Shown: piece by piece, positions 20,843 through 30,199 of the stretch
Numbering within the stretch: the stretch's first letter is position 1
Layout: the number at the start of each line of letters is the position of its first letter
Assembly (NCBI RefSeq): GCF_003112575.1
Contig: NZ_BEWC01000005.1
Span: 124,001-188,000 of the forward strand
DNA: 64,000 bases
Source: Streptomyces ardesiacus
Lineage (GTDB): Bacteria; Actinomycetota; Actinomycetes; Streptomycetales; Streptomycetaceae
Reading direction: 5' to 3'
The notes under the pieces: model-generated
The model's input: only the letters and a program-made list of their open reading frames with translations
The model's database searches: none
Told to the model about the DNA's origin: nothing
Made by a program: the position numbers and the translations under genes

Positions 20843-23101
20843 ATGCCAAAGAAGCGCTCGGGCGGTGGTCTGTCGCCAACGCAGCAGGCCGCCAAGTTCC
20901 TCGGTGTCAGTGTGCTCGCGGGAGCAGTGCTGGCCGGCATCGCGTTGCCCGCCGTGGGCGCGCTGGGGCTGGCCGCGAAGGGTTCGGTGGAGAGCTTCGA
21001 CGCCCTCCCGACCAGCCTGAAGACTCCCCCGCTGAGTCAGCGCACCACCATCCTCGACGCCGAGGGCGGCACGATCGCCACGGTCTACTCGCGCGACCGG
21101 ACGGTGGTCGACCTCAAGGACATCTCGCCGTACATGCAGAAGGCGATCGTCGCCATCGAGGACTCGCGGTTCTACGAGCACGGCGCGATCGACCTCAAGG
21201 GCGTCCTGCGCGCCGTCAACAAGAACGCGCGCAGCGGCGAGGTCTCCGAGGGCGCGTCCACGCTCACGCAGCAGTACGTCAAGAACGTCTTCGTGGAGGA
21301 GGCGGGCGACGACCCGACGAAGGTCGCCCAGGCCACCCAGCAGACCATCGGCCGCAAGATCCAGGAGCTGAAGCTCGCGATCCAGGTCGAGGAGGAGCTG
21401 GGCAAGAAGAAGATCCTCGAGAACTACCTGAACATCACCTTCTTCGGCCAGCAGGCCTACGGCGTCGAGGCCGCCTCCCAGCGGTACTTCTCCAAGCACG
21501 CCAAGGACCTCAACGTCCAGGAGGCGGCCCTGCTGGCCGGCATCGTCCAGTCGCCCAGCCGGTACGACCCGGTCAACGACGAGGCCGAGGCCACCAAGCG
21601 GCGCAACGTCGTCCTGAACCGCATGGCCCAGGTCGGCGACATCTCGCCGGCCGAGGCGGAGAAGGCGAAGAAGGCACCGCTCGGGCTGAAGGTCAGCAAG
21701 CCCAAGAACGGCTGCATCACGGCCGTGAAGAACGCCAGCTTCTTCTGCGACTACGTGCGCGAGGTGTTCCTGAGCGACGAGGTCTTCGGCAAGACCCGCA
21801 AGGACCGCGCCAAGGTCTGGAACCAGGGCGGCCTGACCATCCGCACGACGCTCGACCCGCAGGCGCAGGCGTCGGTGCAGCAGTCGCTCAAGGACCACGT
21901 GAACCAGTCGGACTCGGTGGCCGCCGCGAGCACGCTGGTCGAGCCGGGCACCGGCAAGGTCCTCGCCATGGGCCAGTCGAAGCCGTACGGCTACGGCAAG
22001 AACGAGACCGAGATCAACTACTCGGTGGACCACGGACTGGGCGGCTCCAACTACGGCTTCCCGACCGGTTCCACGTTCAAGCCGTTCGTCGCGGCGGCCG
22101 CGCTGGAGGAGGGACGCCCGCCGACGCAGGAGTACTCGTCGCCGTACGAGATGCCCTACCCCGAGCCGGTGCAGACGTGCAGCGGGAAGCCGTGGCTCAA
22201 CACGGCCGGTGAGAAGGTTCCCAACGAGAGCGAGTCGGAGGTCGGCCCGTACCGGCTGAAGGAGGCGATGGCCCTCTCGGTCAACACCTACTTCGTCCAG
22301 ATGGTGGCGGACATCGGTCTGTGCCCGGTCATGAAGATGACGGACTCGCTGCACGTGGTGCAGGGCAGCGGCGAGAAGCTCCCGGAGGTCCCCGCCGTCT
22401 CCCTCGGCTCCAGGGGTGTGGCCCCGCTGACGATGGCGAGCGCGTACGCCGCCTTCGCCTCCCGGGGCATGTACTGCACGCCGATCGCGATCGAGTCGAT
22501 CACCCAGAAGATCGGCAACAAGCAGAAGCCGCTCGAGGTGCCGAAGTCGACGTGCTCGCGCGCGATGAGCGAGAAGACCGCCGACACGGTGAACACCCTG
22601 CTGCAGGGCGTGGTCGACTCCGGTACCGGCAAGGCGGCCGGTCTCACCGACCGTGACAACGCCGGCAAGACGGGTACGACCGACGAGCGCAAGAACGCCT
22701 GGTTCGTCGGCTACACGCCGAACCTGTCGGGCGCCGTCTGGGTGGGCAGCGCCTCGCAGCAGGTGCAGATGAAGAACATCACCATCGGCGGGCAGTACCA
22801 CGACCTGGTCTTCGGTGGCGCGGTCCCGGGTCCGATCTGGAAGGACGCCATGACCGGCGCCCTGTCGGGCAAGGACTCCCCCTCGTTCAACCTCGTCGAC
22901 ATCCCGGACGAGAAGAAGGACAAGGAGAAGGACAAGGACAAGGGCCGCGACAAGAAGAAGCCCGACGACGGGAACAACGGCGACGACGCCGGCTTCATCG
23001 GCGGCCTGTCCGACGGCGGCACCGGCGACGGCGGGCCGGGCGGCTTCCCCGGCGGCAACCTGATCCAGGGCCGGGGCAACGGGCCGGGCGGACGCCACTG
23101 A
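20843..23101 (+). CDS. Class A penicillin-binding protein (glycosyltransferase/transpeptidase)
   Basis: 752 residues. A signal anchor (about 19-45) precedes a GT51 transglycosylase domain with EDSRFYEHGAID (E106) and EGASTLTQQYVKN. The transpeptidase follows with SxxK at GSTFKPF (S410), SVN at S479 and KTGTT at K609. The C-terminus after about 690 is a charged Lys/Asp run, then a Gly-rich tail, both unstructured. It polymerises and cross-links peptidoglycan outside the membrane. Position beside wblA is conserved. A strong terminator follows. Confidence 0.94.
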   Translation: MPKKRSGGGLSPTQQAAKFLGVSVLAGAVLAGIALPAVGALGLAAKGSVESFDALPTSLKTPPLSQRTTILDAEGGTIATVYSRDRTVVDLKDISPYMQKAIVAIEDSRFYEHGAIDLKGVLRAVNKNARSGEVSEGASTLTQQYVKNVFVEEAGDDPTKVAQATQQTIGRKIQELKLAIQVEEELGKKKILENYLNITFFGQQAYGVEAASQRYFSKHAKDLNVQEAALLAGIVQSPSRYDPVNDEAEATKRRNVVLNRMAQVGDISPAEAEKAKKAPLGLKVSKPKNGCITAVKNASFFCDYVREVFLSDEVFGKTRKDRAKVWNQGGLTIRTTLDPQAQASVQQSLKDHVNQSDSVAAASTLVEPGTGKVLAMGQSKPYGYGKNETEINYSVDHGLGGSNYGFPTGSTFKPFVAAAALEEGRPPTQEYSSPYEMPYPEPVQTCSGKPWLNTAGEKVPNESESEVGPYRLKEAMALSVNTYFVQMVADIGLCPVMKMTDSLHVVQGSGEKLPEVPAVSLGSRGVAPLTMASAYAAFASRGMYCTPIAIESITQKIGNKQKPLEVPKSTCSRAMSEKTADTVNTLLQGVVDSGTGKAAGLTDRDNAGKTGTTDERKNAWFVGYTPNLSGAVWVGSASQQVQMKNITIGGQYHDLVFGGAVPGPIWKDAMTGALSGKDSPSFNLVDIPDEKKDKEKDKDKGRDKKKPDDGNNGDDAGFIGGLSDGGTGDGGPGGFPGGNLIQGRGNGPGGRH

Positions 23102-23130
23102 CCCTCCCCCGGCAGCGCACGGCCAGGACG

Positions 23131-23168
23131 AAACGGTCCCTTTCCCGGAACGGGGGAGGGACCGTTTT
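23131..23168. terminator. Strong terminator after PBP gene
   Basis: AAACGGTCCCT pairs with AGGGACCGTTT (11-bp perfect stem, 15-base loop), followed by TTCTTCC. This is the most classical rho-independent-like terminator in the window. Confidence 0.85.
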
Positions 23169-23312
23169 CTTCCGGACCAAATGACCTCCAAACCCATTCG
23201 ACGTGATTACGCCAGCCCATCGGAGAGCCATTCCGTTCGCCCGATGCCGTGACATAGTCGCGTCTGGCCCCGCCACCGGGTGCCTTTCCTTGCGGTCGCT
23301 CATGGAGGGGAA

Positions 23313-23819
23313 ATGAAACTTCGTTCACGGATCGGCGCGATGCTGGGCGCACTGCTCAGCGCGCTCGCCCTGGTCCTCATGCTTCCCGGCCCGGCTCAGG
23401 CGAGAGCCCAGGCCTGCGCCGGCTTCGGCTGCGACGGCCACGACCCCAACATCCAGACGTGGCAGTCCGGTCCGGTCAGCCCGTACGGGCCCTACAACCT
23501 CGGCGGCTCCTTCCTGTACGAGCTGCGGTGGGGCAAGACCGACGGCGACCAGTACAGCTGGGCCCGGCTGCACTACATCAGCGGCTCCAACGAGCAGAAC
23601 TGGAGCGTGTACGTCCAGCGTTGCACCAAGGACCAGTCCGAGTGCTACTGGCGGCTCGGTCTGAAGAAGGGCGGCGCCTCGGGCTGGACCGCCAAGATCC
23701 CGAGCGGGACGAACTACTACTGGACGCGCACCCCGATGTACTACAACCCCTCGACCCACATGATGCGGGCCTGCGTCGAGGACCCGTCGGGCGACGCCAG
23801 CTGCACCCCCTGGTACTGA
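23313..23819 (+). CDS. Secreted small protein, Cys-containing
   Basis: 168 residues. A clear Sec signal peptide (basic start, long hydrophobic core, LPGPAQARA cleavage area near residue 31) is followed by ACAGFGCDGHDPN, then an aromatic-rich body with repeated W and Y (ELRWGKTDGDQYSWARLHY, NYYWTRTPMYY). The CxxxxC...DP opening resembles DUF2690 secreted proteins, but the rest is not clearly that family. Six Cys suggest disulfides in an extracellular protein. ATG is preceded by GGAGGGG. Function unknown. Confidence 0.75.
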   Translation: MKLRSRIGAMLGALLSALALVLMLPGPAQARAQACAGFGCDGHDPNIQTWQSGPVSPYGPYNLGGSFLYELRWGKTDGDQYSWARLHYISGSNEQNWSVYVQRCTKDQSECYWRLGLKKGGASGWTAKIPSGTNYYWTRTPMYYNPSTHMMRACVEDPSGDASCTPWY

Positions 23820-23988
23820 GCCGGCCCGCGGTCGCCGTGACAACGGCACCGCCGCCACGGGCGGAATGATGGAATTCCATCGTTCCGCCCTTTTGTCGCT
23901 CAATCCTTCATTTGTTCGTCTTCCCCGTACGGCAGAGATCATTTAAAATGGTACGCGCACAACAGCCGCACATCACATCGGGGTTCTT

Positions 23989-24306
23989 TTGACCGTCAGA
24001 CCGGAAGATTGTGCCGACCTTTCCACCCTCGGCGACGACGACCGAATGATTCTGAACCTCTTGTACGCGGGCTTCAGCGACGCCTCGATCGCCCGGCGGC
24101 TCGGCGTGGGCCACCGCACGGTGCAGCGCAGGGTCCAGCGGCTCATGGAGCAGTTGCGGGCCAACGGACGGGTGGCCCTGGGGGCACGGGCCCAGGAACT
24201 GGGCCTGCTTCCGCCCCGCGCGTCCGCCGTACGAACCGGGAGGGCGTCCGCCGCGGTGGACGCCCTCCCGCACCCCGTGCGGAGCCGGCCGGTCCGTCAG
24301 CGGTAG
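23989..24306 (+). CDS. Small LuxR-type helix-turn-helix protein
   Basis: 105 residues, apparently starting at TTG. The DNA-binding core is MILNLLYAGFSDASIARRLG followed by VGHRTVQRRVQRLMEQL, a GerE/LuxR-type tetrahelical domain without any receiver or sensor part. After the HTH the sequence (GARAQELGLLPPR) matches ends of LuxR regulators often found as stand-alone proteins in Streptomyces. It follows the secreted-protein gene in the same direction and slightly overlaps the convergent Tat-protein gene. No strong ribosome site is visible. Confidence 0.65.
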   Translation: MTVRPEDCADLSTLGDDDRMILNLLYAGFSDASIARRLGVGHRTVQRRVQRLMEQLRANGRVALGARAQELGLLPPRASAVRTGRASAAVDALPHPVRSRPVRQR

Positions 24307-25046
24307 CGCTCGGCCCGGCGGCGACGGGAGGCTTCCGACACGTCGGGCACCGCGCCCGCACCCGCGCCCGGTGCCTCGTTCCACGAACGGATCTTCGCGG
24401 CGACGCGCCCCAGCCGCGCGTCGCCCGGCGGTACGTCGAGGTAGAACAGCCCCTCGTACGGGCGGCGGTCGTCGCCGCCCCACCGGACGACGCCCTCGGT
24501 GTCGGCGAGGATGTCCCGGATCGTCAGCACCTGGGCGCCGGTGAAACCGTCCCGCACACCCGGCGGATAGGTACCCGGCCTGATGACGACGGCGGTACCG
24601 GAGGCGAGGTTCGACTCGGGCCGCGCGCCGTCACGCACCCCCGACGGCGCCGTCCACCCCGCCAGCGCCCCGGGTCCCGTGCCCGCGCCCAGGGCGTCCA
24701 CCTCGTAGTGGAAGCGGCGGACCACGTGGACCAGCACGGTTTCCGTGTCGCCCATGCGCAGCGGGACGGTCAGCCCCGTGCCCGGCACGGCGCAGGTGAC
24801 GACGGCACCGTCGGCGTCGGCGGCGTTCTGCATCTCCCACCCGTTGACGGACGGACGGCCGGTGCGCAGCCGGCGGTGACGCGCTCTCGCGCGGCGCAGC
24901 GCCTCCTTCAACGCGTCGTTCCCGACCGGCTGCGGCGCGGCGGCGGCCGGGGAGGCGAGGAGGCCGGTGGTGGTGAGGCTCGCGGCGGCGGTGACACCGG
25001 CGGCGGCGAGCAGGGTGGTGCGGCGGGGAATACCGGAGTTGTGCAA
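24297..25046 (-). CDS. Tat-exported protein of unknown function
   Basis: 249 residues. The N-terminus IPRRTTLLAAAGVTAAAS is a twin-arginine signal, with a cleavage-like SPAAAAPQP around residue 37. The mature part has no recognised domain; it includes VLVHVVRRFHYEVDAL and RPYEGLFYLDVPPGDA and is probably beta-rich. The likely start is TTG at 25046, eight bases after AAAGGATG, only four bases past the stop of the upstream membrane gene. It is the last gene of a three-gene operon with the DUF1906 protein. Confidence 0.68.
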   Translation of the reverse strand: MHNSGIPRRTTLLAAAGVTAAASLTTTGLLASPAAAAPQPVGNDALKEALRRARARHRRLRTGRPSVNGWEMQNAADADGAVVTCAVPGTGLTVPLRMGDTETVLVHVVRRFHYEVDALGAGTGPGALAGWTAPSGVRDGARPESNLASGTAVVIRPGTYPPGVRDGFTGAQVLTIRDILADTEGVVRWGGDDRRPYEGLFYLDVPPGDARLGRVAAKIRSWNEAPGAGAGAVPDVSEASRRRRAERYR

Positions 25047-25050
25047 CGGC

Positions 25051-25530
25051 TCATCCTTTCTTCTGTGCCGGCGTGCGCTGCCGGTGGTGCAGGAACGCGG
25101 AGACCGCGGCACCGAGGAGCGCGAGCACCAGCACGACGGTGAGGGTGGGATTGACGTATCCAGGGACGACGACGGAGTAGTCACGGCCGTCCGCCACCTC
25201 GCAGACGAGCCGCAGCGGGACGAAGTCCCCCCTGCGGCCCACCAGGACCGCCCCGTCGGGCTTGTGCCGCTCACACTCCTGTGCCTGCTCCTGGTCCCCG
25301 AGGAACAACAGGTCCAACAGGCCCCACAGGTAGACGGCGAGACCCGCCGCGACCGCCGCCAGGGAGACGTCCCGCCACACGCGGGCCGGAGTGCGGCGCG
25401 GGCGGGCCCGCCCGGTGAACCGCGAGCACAGGTACGCCAGGAGGGCGACCAGGGAAGGCGTCGCCACGAGGAGGACGGTGAAGAGCACGGTGGTGTCGTG
25501 CCCCTGCCAGGGATCGGCTGCCGTGACCAC
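25051..25530 (-). CDS. Small membrane protein in DUF1906 operon
   Basis: 159 residues with three hydrophobic segments (about 18-38, 55-80 and 128-148). Between the last two is a soluble stretch with two Cys (AQECERH and PLRLVCEVADG). No family recognised. The GTG start at 25530 lies six bases after the stop of the DUF1906 gene, with no good ribosome site of its own, so translation is probably coupled. Confidence 0.6.
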   Translation of the reverse strand: MVTAADPWQGHDTTVLFTVLLVATPSLVALLAYLCSRFTGRARPRRTPARVWRDVSLAAVAAGLAVYLWGLLDLLFLGDQEQAQECERHKPDGAVLVGRRGDFVPLRLVCEVADGRDYSVVVPGYVNPTLTVVLVLALLGAAVSAFLHHRQRTPAQKKG

Positions 25531-25535
25531 GTGCG

Positions 25536-27776
25536 TCAGAGCCCGCGGACGGCGAGGTTGTACTTCTCGAAGATCGCGTAGAGCGGCATGCGTTCCTTCG
25601 CGTGGGCCTCCGCCTCCGTGCCGAAGCCCTGGTACCGGCGCAGCACCTCGTAGATCTCGGTCTCGTCGTAGTCGAGCGCGGGGCGGCGGATGGGGGTCTC
25701 GGCGTGGTCGCCCGCCTTTCCGTCGGCACCCCAGATGTGCATGTGCGGCACGGTGCTCAGGTTGAACACGTTGTCCTGGTTGACCTTCTGCCACATGGCC
25801 CAGCGGTCGTCGTCGGAGGTCGCGTCGAGGAGGGTGCCCTCCAGCAGGCCCGCGCGGATCGAGTTGTTGCGCGCCAGGATGCAGGTCCGGCCGGAGATCT
25901 TGGCGATGCCGGTGCTGCTGTCGACCAGCCGGTTGACCACCGGGAAGTCCTTGGCCCAGTCGGGGATGATCCCGGTGTGGTACAGGTTCACACCGGCGTC
26001 CTCGGTCATGTCCTTGATGCTGTAGTGGCAGAACTCCCAGAACGCCGAGGTCTGGATGAGCGCCTTGCGCATCCGGTACCTGCGGGCCCCCGACGTGATC
26101 GCCGCGTCGTGGCTGATGATCGTTTCGAGGCACTCCCGCAGGGTGTAGATGCGCTCACCGCCGGGCTTGCCGATGCTCGCCATGTACGCCTCGATCTCCT
26201 GCAGCAGGGCGGGCAGCAGATCGATGTCGAAGCCGATGTCGAGCTTCTCCGAGGGCGTGGGATAGAAGTCGCCCTGCCCGGTGTCGCGGCCCGAGGCGAT
26301 GTTGTTGTCGATCTCGATCTGGCCGTCGCCCGAGCCGACGGTCTTGGTGACGATCTGGTCGAAGGACCAGTTCTCCGGCATCGGGTACCCGAGGTTGCCG
26401 GAGAACCCGGACGACATGTCCGAGACGAAACTGGCGTCCGCGTAGCCCGCCGCGGATATCCGGGAGCAGGCGTTGCGCGGCCCGTAGACCCCGATCTTGT
26501 AGGGACTTCCCAGCCGGTTCATCTCGTCCCTGACACTGCGGAAGTACGGCAGGATGTACGACGTCACCTCGTCGTCCACCGCGTCGTAGTCGACGGCGAA
26601 GTAGATGCGCGCGCCGGGCTTGAACCCGTGCTCCTCCGCCTTGTACGACGCCGTCATGCAGTCGGTGACGCCCTGCTCGGGGCTGTAGTAGTCGACCGAG
26701 CGCGCCCACGTCTGGTAGATGGGGAAGCAGCGCAGCCCGTACTCCTTGATGGTCGCCAGCTCGCCCGGCTGGATCTCCTTCTCCGGGAGCGACGTGGTGG
26801 ACGGGTTGTAGAGGTACCGCCCGACGTACTTGTAGCCGGCCGCCTTCAGGGCCTGGGCGCGGGCGGGCGTGATCTTCGTGACGCCGTCGCACGCCTCGCC
26901 CGCCCGGCTCTGGTCGCCGTAGGAGACGAGCAGGGCGGCCCAGGTCCCGAAGTCGCCCTGGCCGGTCACGGCCAGCTTCATGAACGACTGGAAGGTACTG
27001 ACACTGGCGGCCAGCGAGGACGTGTACGAACTCGTGAAGGACACCGGGCGTTTGTTGAGGATCATCGCCCCGGTGAAGAGCTGCACCCACACCCCGGAGG
27101 AGCCGGTGGACACCGTGTGGCTCTTCAGGCCGCTCTGGGTCCCGGGGCCGAAGACCCCGTTCGCCACGCCGTCGGCCATGCCCAGCTCGTACTGGATGGC
27201 GAAGAGCATCGACTTGGCGACGTCCCGGGAGTGATGCCCGTCGCAGGGAATGATGTAGAAGTCCTTGCGGAGCACGTACCGGCCGTTGAGCCACTGCTGG
27301 ATGGACCGGATGGTCTCCGACCCGTCGTTGACGGTGACGTACGCGTCCATGTTCATCAGCCCCTTGACCACCTTCGGCCACAGGGAACTGCCGGGGTAGG
27401 TGCCGCCGACACCCATGTTCGCGTTCAGCTTCGCCACGGCCGCCTTGACGCGGTCGTTGTAGGTCCCGTCGATGTCGCCGCCGTCGTAGCCCTTGCAGTA
27501 GAGCGCCGACTGGATGATCCGGCAGAAGTTCGCCGACGGGATCGTGGTCTCGTCGAGCTTGCCGTACTTCTCGGCGAGCGTGGCGAGCGTGGTCGGGCCG
27601 AAGTTGTCCGACAGCGCCGAGATGCCCATCTCGTACTGCAGCGCCCGGGTCAGGGCGTACATCACGGTCCAGCCGGTGCGACCGTTCTCCTCCAGTTTGG
27701 AAATTCCGAGGGTGGCGCCGTTCCCGTATGTGGTGTTGATGAATCTCTGGGCGCGGAGCACCATCTCGTCGGCCAT
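25536..27776 (-). CDS. DUF1906 glycoside-hydrolase-like protein with peptidoglycan-binding-like repeats
   Basis: 746 residues. Residues about 1-310 look like tandem peptidoglycan-binding-type segments (ALQYEMGISALSDNFGPTT and FAIQYELGMADGVANGVFG). Residues about 325-540 match the DUF1906/Rv2525c-like TIM-barrel (YKYVGRYLYNP, CFPIYQTWA, GARIYFAVDYDA, KIGVYGPRNAC, WSFDQIV). The C-terminal 200 residues are unassigned. There is no signal peptide, although the folds suggest action on the cell wall; export by another route or release on lysis would be needed. ATG at 27776 has GGAAGGGA upstream. First gene of the operon. Confidence 0.8.
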   Translation of the reverse strand: MADEMVLRAQRFINTTYGNGATLGISKLEENGRTGWTVMYALTRALQYEMGISALSDNFGPTTLATLAEKYGKLDETTIPSANFCRIIQSALYCKGYDGGDIDGTYNDRVKAAVAKLNANMGVGGTYPGSSLWPKVVKGLMNMDAYVTVNDGSETIRSIQQWLNGRYVLRKDFYIIPCDGHHSRDVAKSMLFAIQYELGMADGVANGVFGPGTQSGLKSHTVSTGSSGVWVQLFTGAMILNKRPVSFTSSYTSSLAASVSTFQSFMKLAVTGQGDFGTWAALLVSYGDQSRAGEACDGVTKITPARAQALKAAGYKYVGRYLYNPSTTSLPEKEIQPGELATIKEYGLRCFPIYQTWARSVDYYSPEQGVTDCMTASYKAEEHGFKPGARIYFAVDYDAVDDEVTSYILPYFRSVRDEMNRLGSPYKIGVYGPRNACSRISAAGYADASFVSDMSSGFSGNLGYPMPENWSFDQIVTKTVGSGDGQIEIDNNIASGRDTGQGDFYPTPSEKLDIGFDIDLLPALLQEIEAYMASIGKPGGERIYTLRECLETIISHDAAITSGARRYRMRKALIQTSAFWEFCHYSIKDMTEDAGVNLYHTGIIPDWAKDFPVVNRLVDSSTGIAKISGRTCILARNNSIRAGLLEGTLLDATSDDDRWAMWQKVNQDNVFNLSTVPHMHIWGADGKAGDHAETPIRRPALDYDETEIYEVLRRYQGFGTEAEAHAKERMPLYAIFEKYNLAVRGL

Positions 27777-28166
27777 GGGATCCCTTCCTGCCGCCGGAAT
27801 TCGAGGGCGGGGTGGAAGAGCCCGGCGCACACCGCGTCGACATCGCCGCGGCATTCATGGGGTTGGGCATGCCCTGATTCCCCCCGGAGAACGACATTTC
27901 CCACCCCAGCAGCCCGCGGGCTGCGCTTGACCAGTAGGAACCTAGATCATCCGGACGGCTGCGAAAAGGACTCGGGCGGAGCGGGACCATGAAGGCCGGA
28001 TTTCGCCGTGCCCAGACTGGCGCAAAAGCTTCGGGAGAAGAGAAGTGCGCGCAAGGGGGCGCTTTCGCGCTTTTCATGCGGGGCGCGGGAGAGGGGGTGT
28101 TTGCGCGAGGGGGAAATGCGGTGTTCGTTCGTACGGACGGACGTTGGGGGACGGTCGCTGGGGGGG

Positions 28167-28246
28167 GGGTGGGCGGCTCGACGGGTGGGCGGCTCGACGG
28201 GTGGGCGGCTCGGCGGGTGGGCGGCTCGGCGGGTGGGCGGCTCGGC
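28167..28246. repeat. Tandem repeat, 16-bp unit, 5 copies
   Basis: Unit GGGTGGGCGGCTCGRC: two copies end in GAC and three in GGC. The unit length is not a multiple of three. Confidence 0.9.
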
Positions 28247-28306
28247 GGGAGGACGCCCCCGGACGGCCGGGACGGTGTTGGTTCCGGTCCCGGCCGTCGG
28301 TCGACG

Positions 28307-28380
28307 GCTGGCGGCTGTCGGCCGTCGGCTGTCGGCCGTCGGCTGTCGGCCGTCGGCTGTCGGCTGTCGGCTGTCGGTCG
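28307..28380. repeat. 7-bp tandem repeat GCYGTCG
   Basis: About ten imperfect copies alternating GCTGTCG and GCCGTCG. Likely grown by slippage. Confidence 0.85.
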
Positions 28381-28437
28381 CAGGCTGTCGGAGGCTGTCG
28401 GAGATCGGCCGTGGGTTCGCAGGCCGTGGGGCCTGCG

Positions 28438-28465
28438 CCGTGAGCCGTGAGCCGTGAGCCGTGAG
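28438..28465. repeat. 7-bp tandem repeat GCCGTGA, 4 copies
   Basis: Four exact copies, 33 bases before the convergent GatB/YqeY-like gene's stop. Confidence 0.9.
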
Positions 28466-28497
28466 CTAACGGCCGTCCGTCGTGGAGGGGTGCGTCC

Positions 28498-28962
28498 TCA
28501 GCCGGCCAGGAGCTTCTTGACCGCGGCGGCGACCCGGCCGCCCTCGGCCTGCCCGGCCACCTTCGGGTTCACGATCTTCATCACGGCGCCCATGGCCCGC
28601 GGTCCCTCGGCGCCGGCCGCCTTCGCCTCCTCGACGGCCTGCGCGACGATCGCGTTCAGCTCGTCGTCGGAGAGCTGCTTCGGCAGGTAGGCGGCGAGCA
28701 CCTCGCCCTCCGCCTTCTCCCGCTCGGCCTGCTCGGGGCGGCCGCCCTGGGCGAAGGCCTCGGCGGCCTCACGGCGCTTCTTCGCCTCGCGGGTGATCAC
28801 CTTCTGCACCTCGTCGTCGGAGAGCTCCCGCTTCTCCTTCCCCGCGACCTCCTCCTTGGTGATCGCGGCGAGCGTCAGCCGGAGCGTCGAGGAGCGCAGC
28901 TCGTCACGCTCCTTGATCGCGGAGTTGAGGTCGTCGTGCAGCTTCGACTTGAGCGTGGTCAT
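28498..28962 (-). CDS. GatB/YqeY domain protein
   Basis: 154 residues, mainly helical: MTTLKSKLHDDLNSAIKERD, then ELRSSTLRLTLAAI, EAYLP-type turn (AAYLPKQLSDDEL) and GAVMKIVNPKVAGQAEGGRV. This is the YqeY family, which shares the tRNA-binding tail domain of GatB but stands alone; its cellular role is not established. Standard family length. It is divergent from the metallophosphoesterase gene by 119 bases. Confidence 0.92.
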   Translation of the reverse strand: MTTLKSKLHDDLNSAIKERDELRSSTLRLTLAAITKEEVAGKEKRELSDDEVQKVITREAKKRREAAEAFAQGGRPEQAEREKAEGEVLAAYLPKQLSDDELNAIVAQAVEEAKAAGAEGPRAMGAVMKIVNPKVAGQAEGGRVAAAVKKLLAG

Positions 28963-29081
28963 GGACCTGATTGTCGCAGGTGCGCGAGGACCGGCGCCCG
29001 CTGATTTACGCGCCCCCGGCGCGCTCTCCCCCGGGCGGCCTCGCGCCGCCGCCCGCCGGCCGCTTCTGACACGATGGACAT

Positions 29082-30011
29082 ATGCGCGCGCGATACGGAG
29101 TACCCCTGGGAATCACGGCGGTTGGTGCCGCCGGCCTGATCTACGCGACGGGGATCGAGCCCCGTTCCTTCCGCCTCCGGCGGGTGACGGTCCCCGTTCT
29201 CCCGCCCGGGATGCGCCCCCTGCGGGTGCTCCAGGTCTCCGACATTCACATGGTCGGCGGTCAGCGCAAGAAGCAGCGCTGGCTGCGCTCGCTGGCCGGA
29301 CTGCGCCCCGACCTCGTGCTCAACACCGGCGACAACCTGTCCGACCCGGAGGGCGTCCCCGAGGTCCTGGACGCCCTGGGCCCGCTGATGGAGTTCCCGG
29401 GCGCCTACGTCTTCGGCTCCAACGACTACTACGGCCCCCGGCCCCGCAACCCCGCCCGGTACCTGCTCGAGAAGGTCCAGGGCCGCCACGGCCTGAACGG
29501 CAACCCTCCTGTCGTGGGCGCCGTCCACAACCCGTGGGAGGACCTGCGCGACGGTTTCGACGCCGCGGGCTGGCAGAACCTCACGAACACCCGCGGCACG
29601 CTCAAGATCGAGGGCGTGTCGGTCGAGCTGACGGGACTGGACGACCCGCACATCAAGCGGGACCGGTACGCAGAGGTGGCCGGCGGTCCGTCCGGCACGG
29701 CCGACTTCTCGATGGGAGTGGTGCACGCGCCGTACCTGCGCGTCCTGGACGCGTACGCGGCGGACGGCTACCCCCTGATCGTGGCCGGCCACACCCACGG
29801 CGGCCAACTGTGCATCCCCTTCTACGGCGCCCTGGTCACCAACTGCGACCTGGACACGGACCGTGTGAAGGGCCTGTCCACGCACACGTCCGGCGGCCGC
29901 ACCTCCTACCTCCACGTCTCGGCCGGCTGCGGCGCGAACCGCTACACCCCGTTCCGCTTCGCCTGCCCCCCGGAGGCGACGCTACTGACGCTGGTGGGGC
30001 GCGACGACTGA
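29082..30011 (+). CDS. Calcineurin-like metallophosphoesterase (YkuE/YaeI type)
   Basis: 309 residues. An N-terminal hydrophobic segment (GITAVGAAGLIYATG) probably anchors it. Metal-binding motifs appear in order: QVSDIHMV, NTGDN, GSNDYYG, then GVVHAPY and VAGHTHGGQL. It belongs to the group acting on phosphoesters such as lipid intermediates, located at the outer membrane face; the substrate is unknown. One odd feature is GSND where the family usually has GNHD (His to Asp). The ATG has only a weak ribosome site. Confidence 0.88.
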   Translation: MRARYGVPLGITAVGAAGLIYATGIEPRSFRLRRVTVPVLPPGMRPLRVLQVSDIHMVGGQRKKQRWLRSLAGLRPDLVLNTGDNLSDPEGVPEVLDALGPLMEFPGAYVFGSNDYYGPRPRNPARYLLEKVQGRHGLNGNPPVVGAVHNPWEDLRDGFDAAGWQNLTNTRGTLKIEGVSVELTGLDDPHIKRDRYAEVAGGPSGTADFSMGVVHAPYLRVLDAYAADGYPLIVAGHTHGGQLCIPFYGALVTNCDLDTDRVKGLSTHTSGGRTSYLHVSAGCGANRYTPFRFACPPEATLLTLVGRDD

Positions 30012-30199
30012 CGGCCCTCCCCGGGGGGAGCCCGGTAGGTCCGGGGGTCCGCTGGGTCAGGGGACGGAACACGCTGGGCCCGAATAAACCGTGGGGAGCG
30101 CCAGGGCTCCTGGGGAGCCCCACGCGGGGGCGTGGGGTGGGGTAACCCACACGGCCCACCCACATAGCCCCCTATGTCCGGCTTGCCTACGTTGAGGCC

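Larger units (their letters stand above)
27777..28497. other. Non-coding stretch with simple repeats
   Basis: About 720 bases without a convincing gene. The first 200 bases are moderately GC-rich and should contain the promoter of the DUF1906 operon. From 28,167 onward three different short tandem repeats dominate. They leave all forward frames open, but the products are low-complexity and differ between frames, so I do not call a gene. Confidence 0.6.

Noticed and set aside
27989..28457. Three overlapping plus-strand frames of 130-150 codons
   Set aside because: They are open only because the tandem repeats lack stops. All three frames are open at once and the products are low-complexity.
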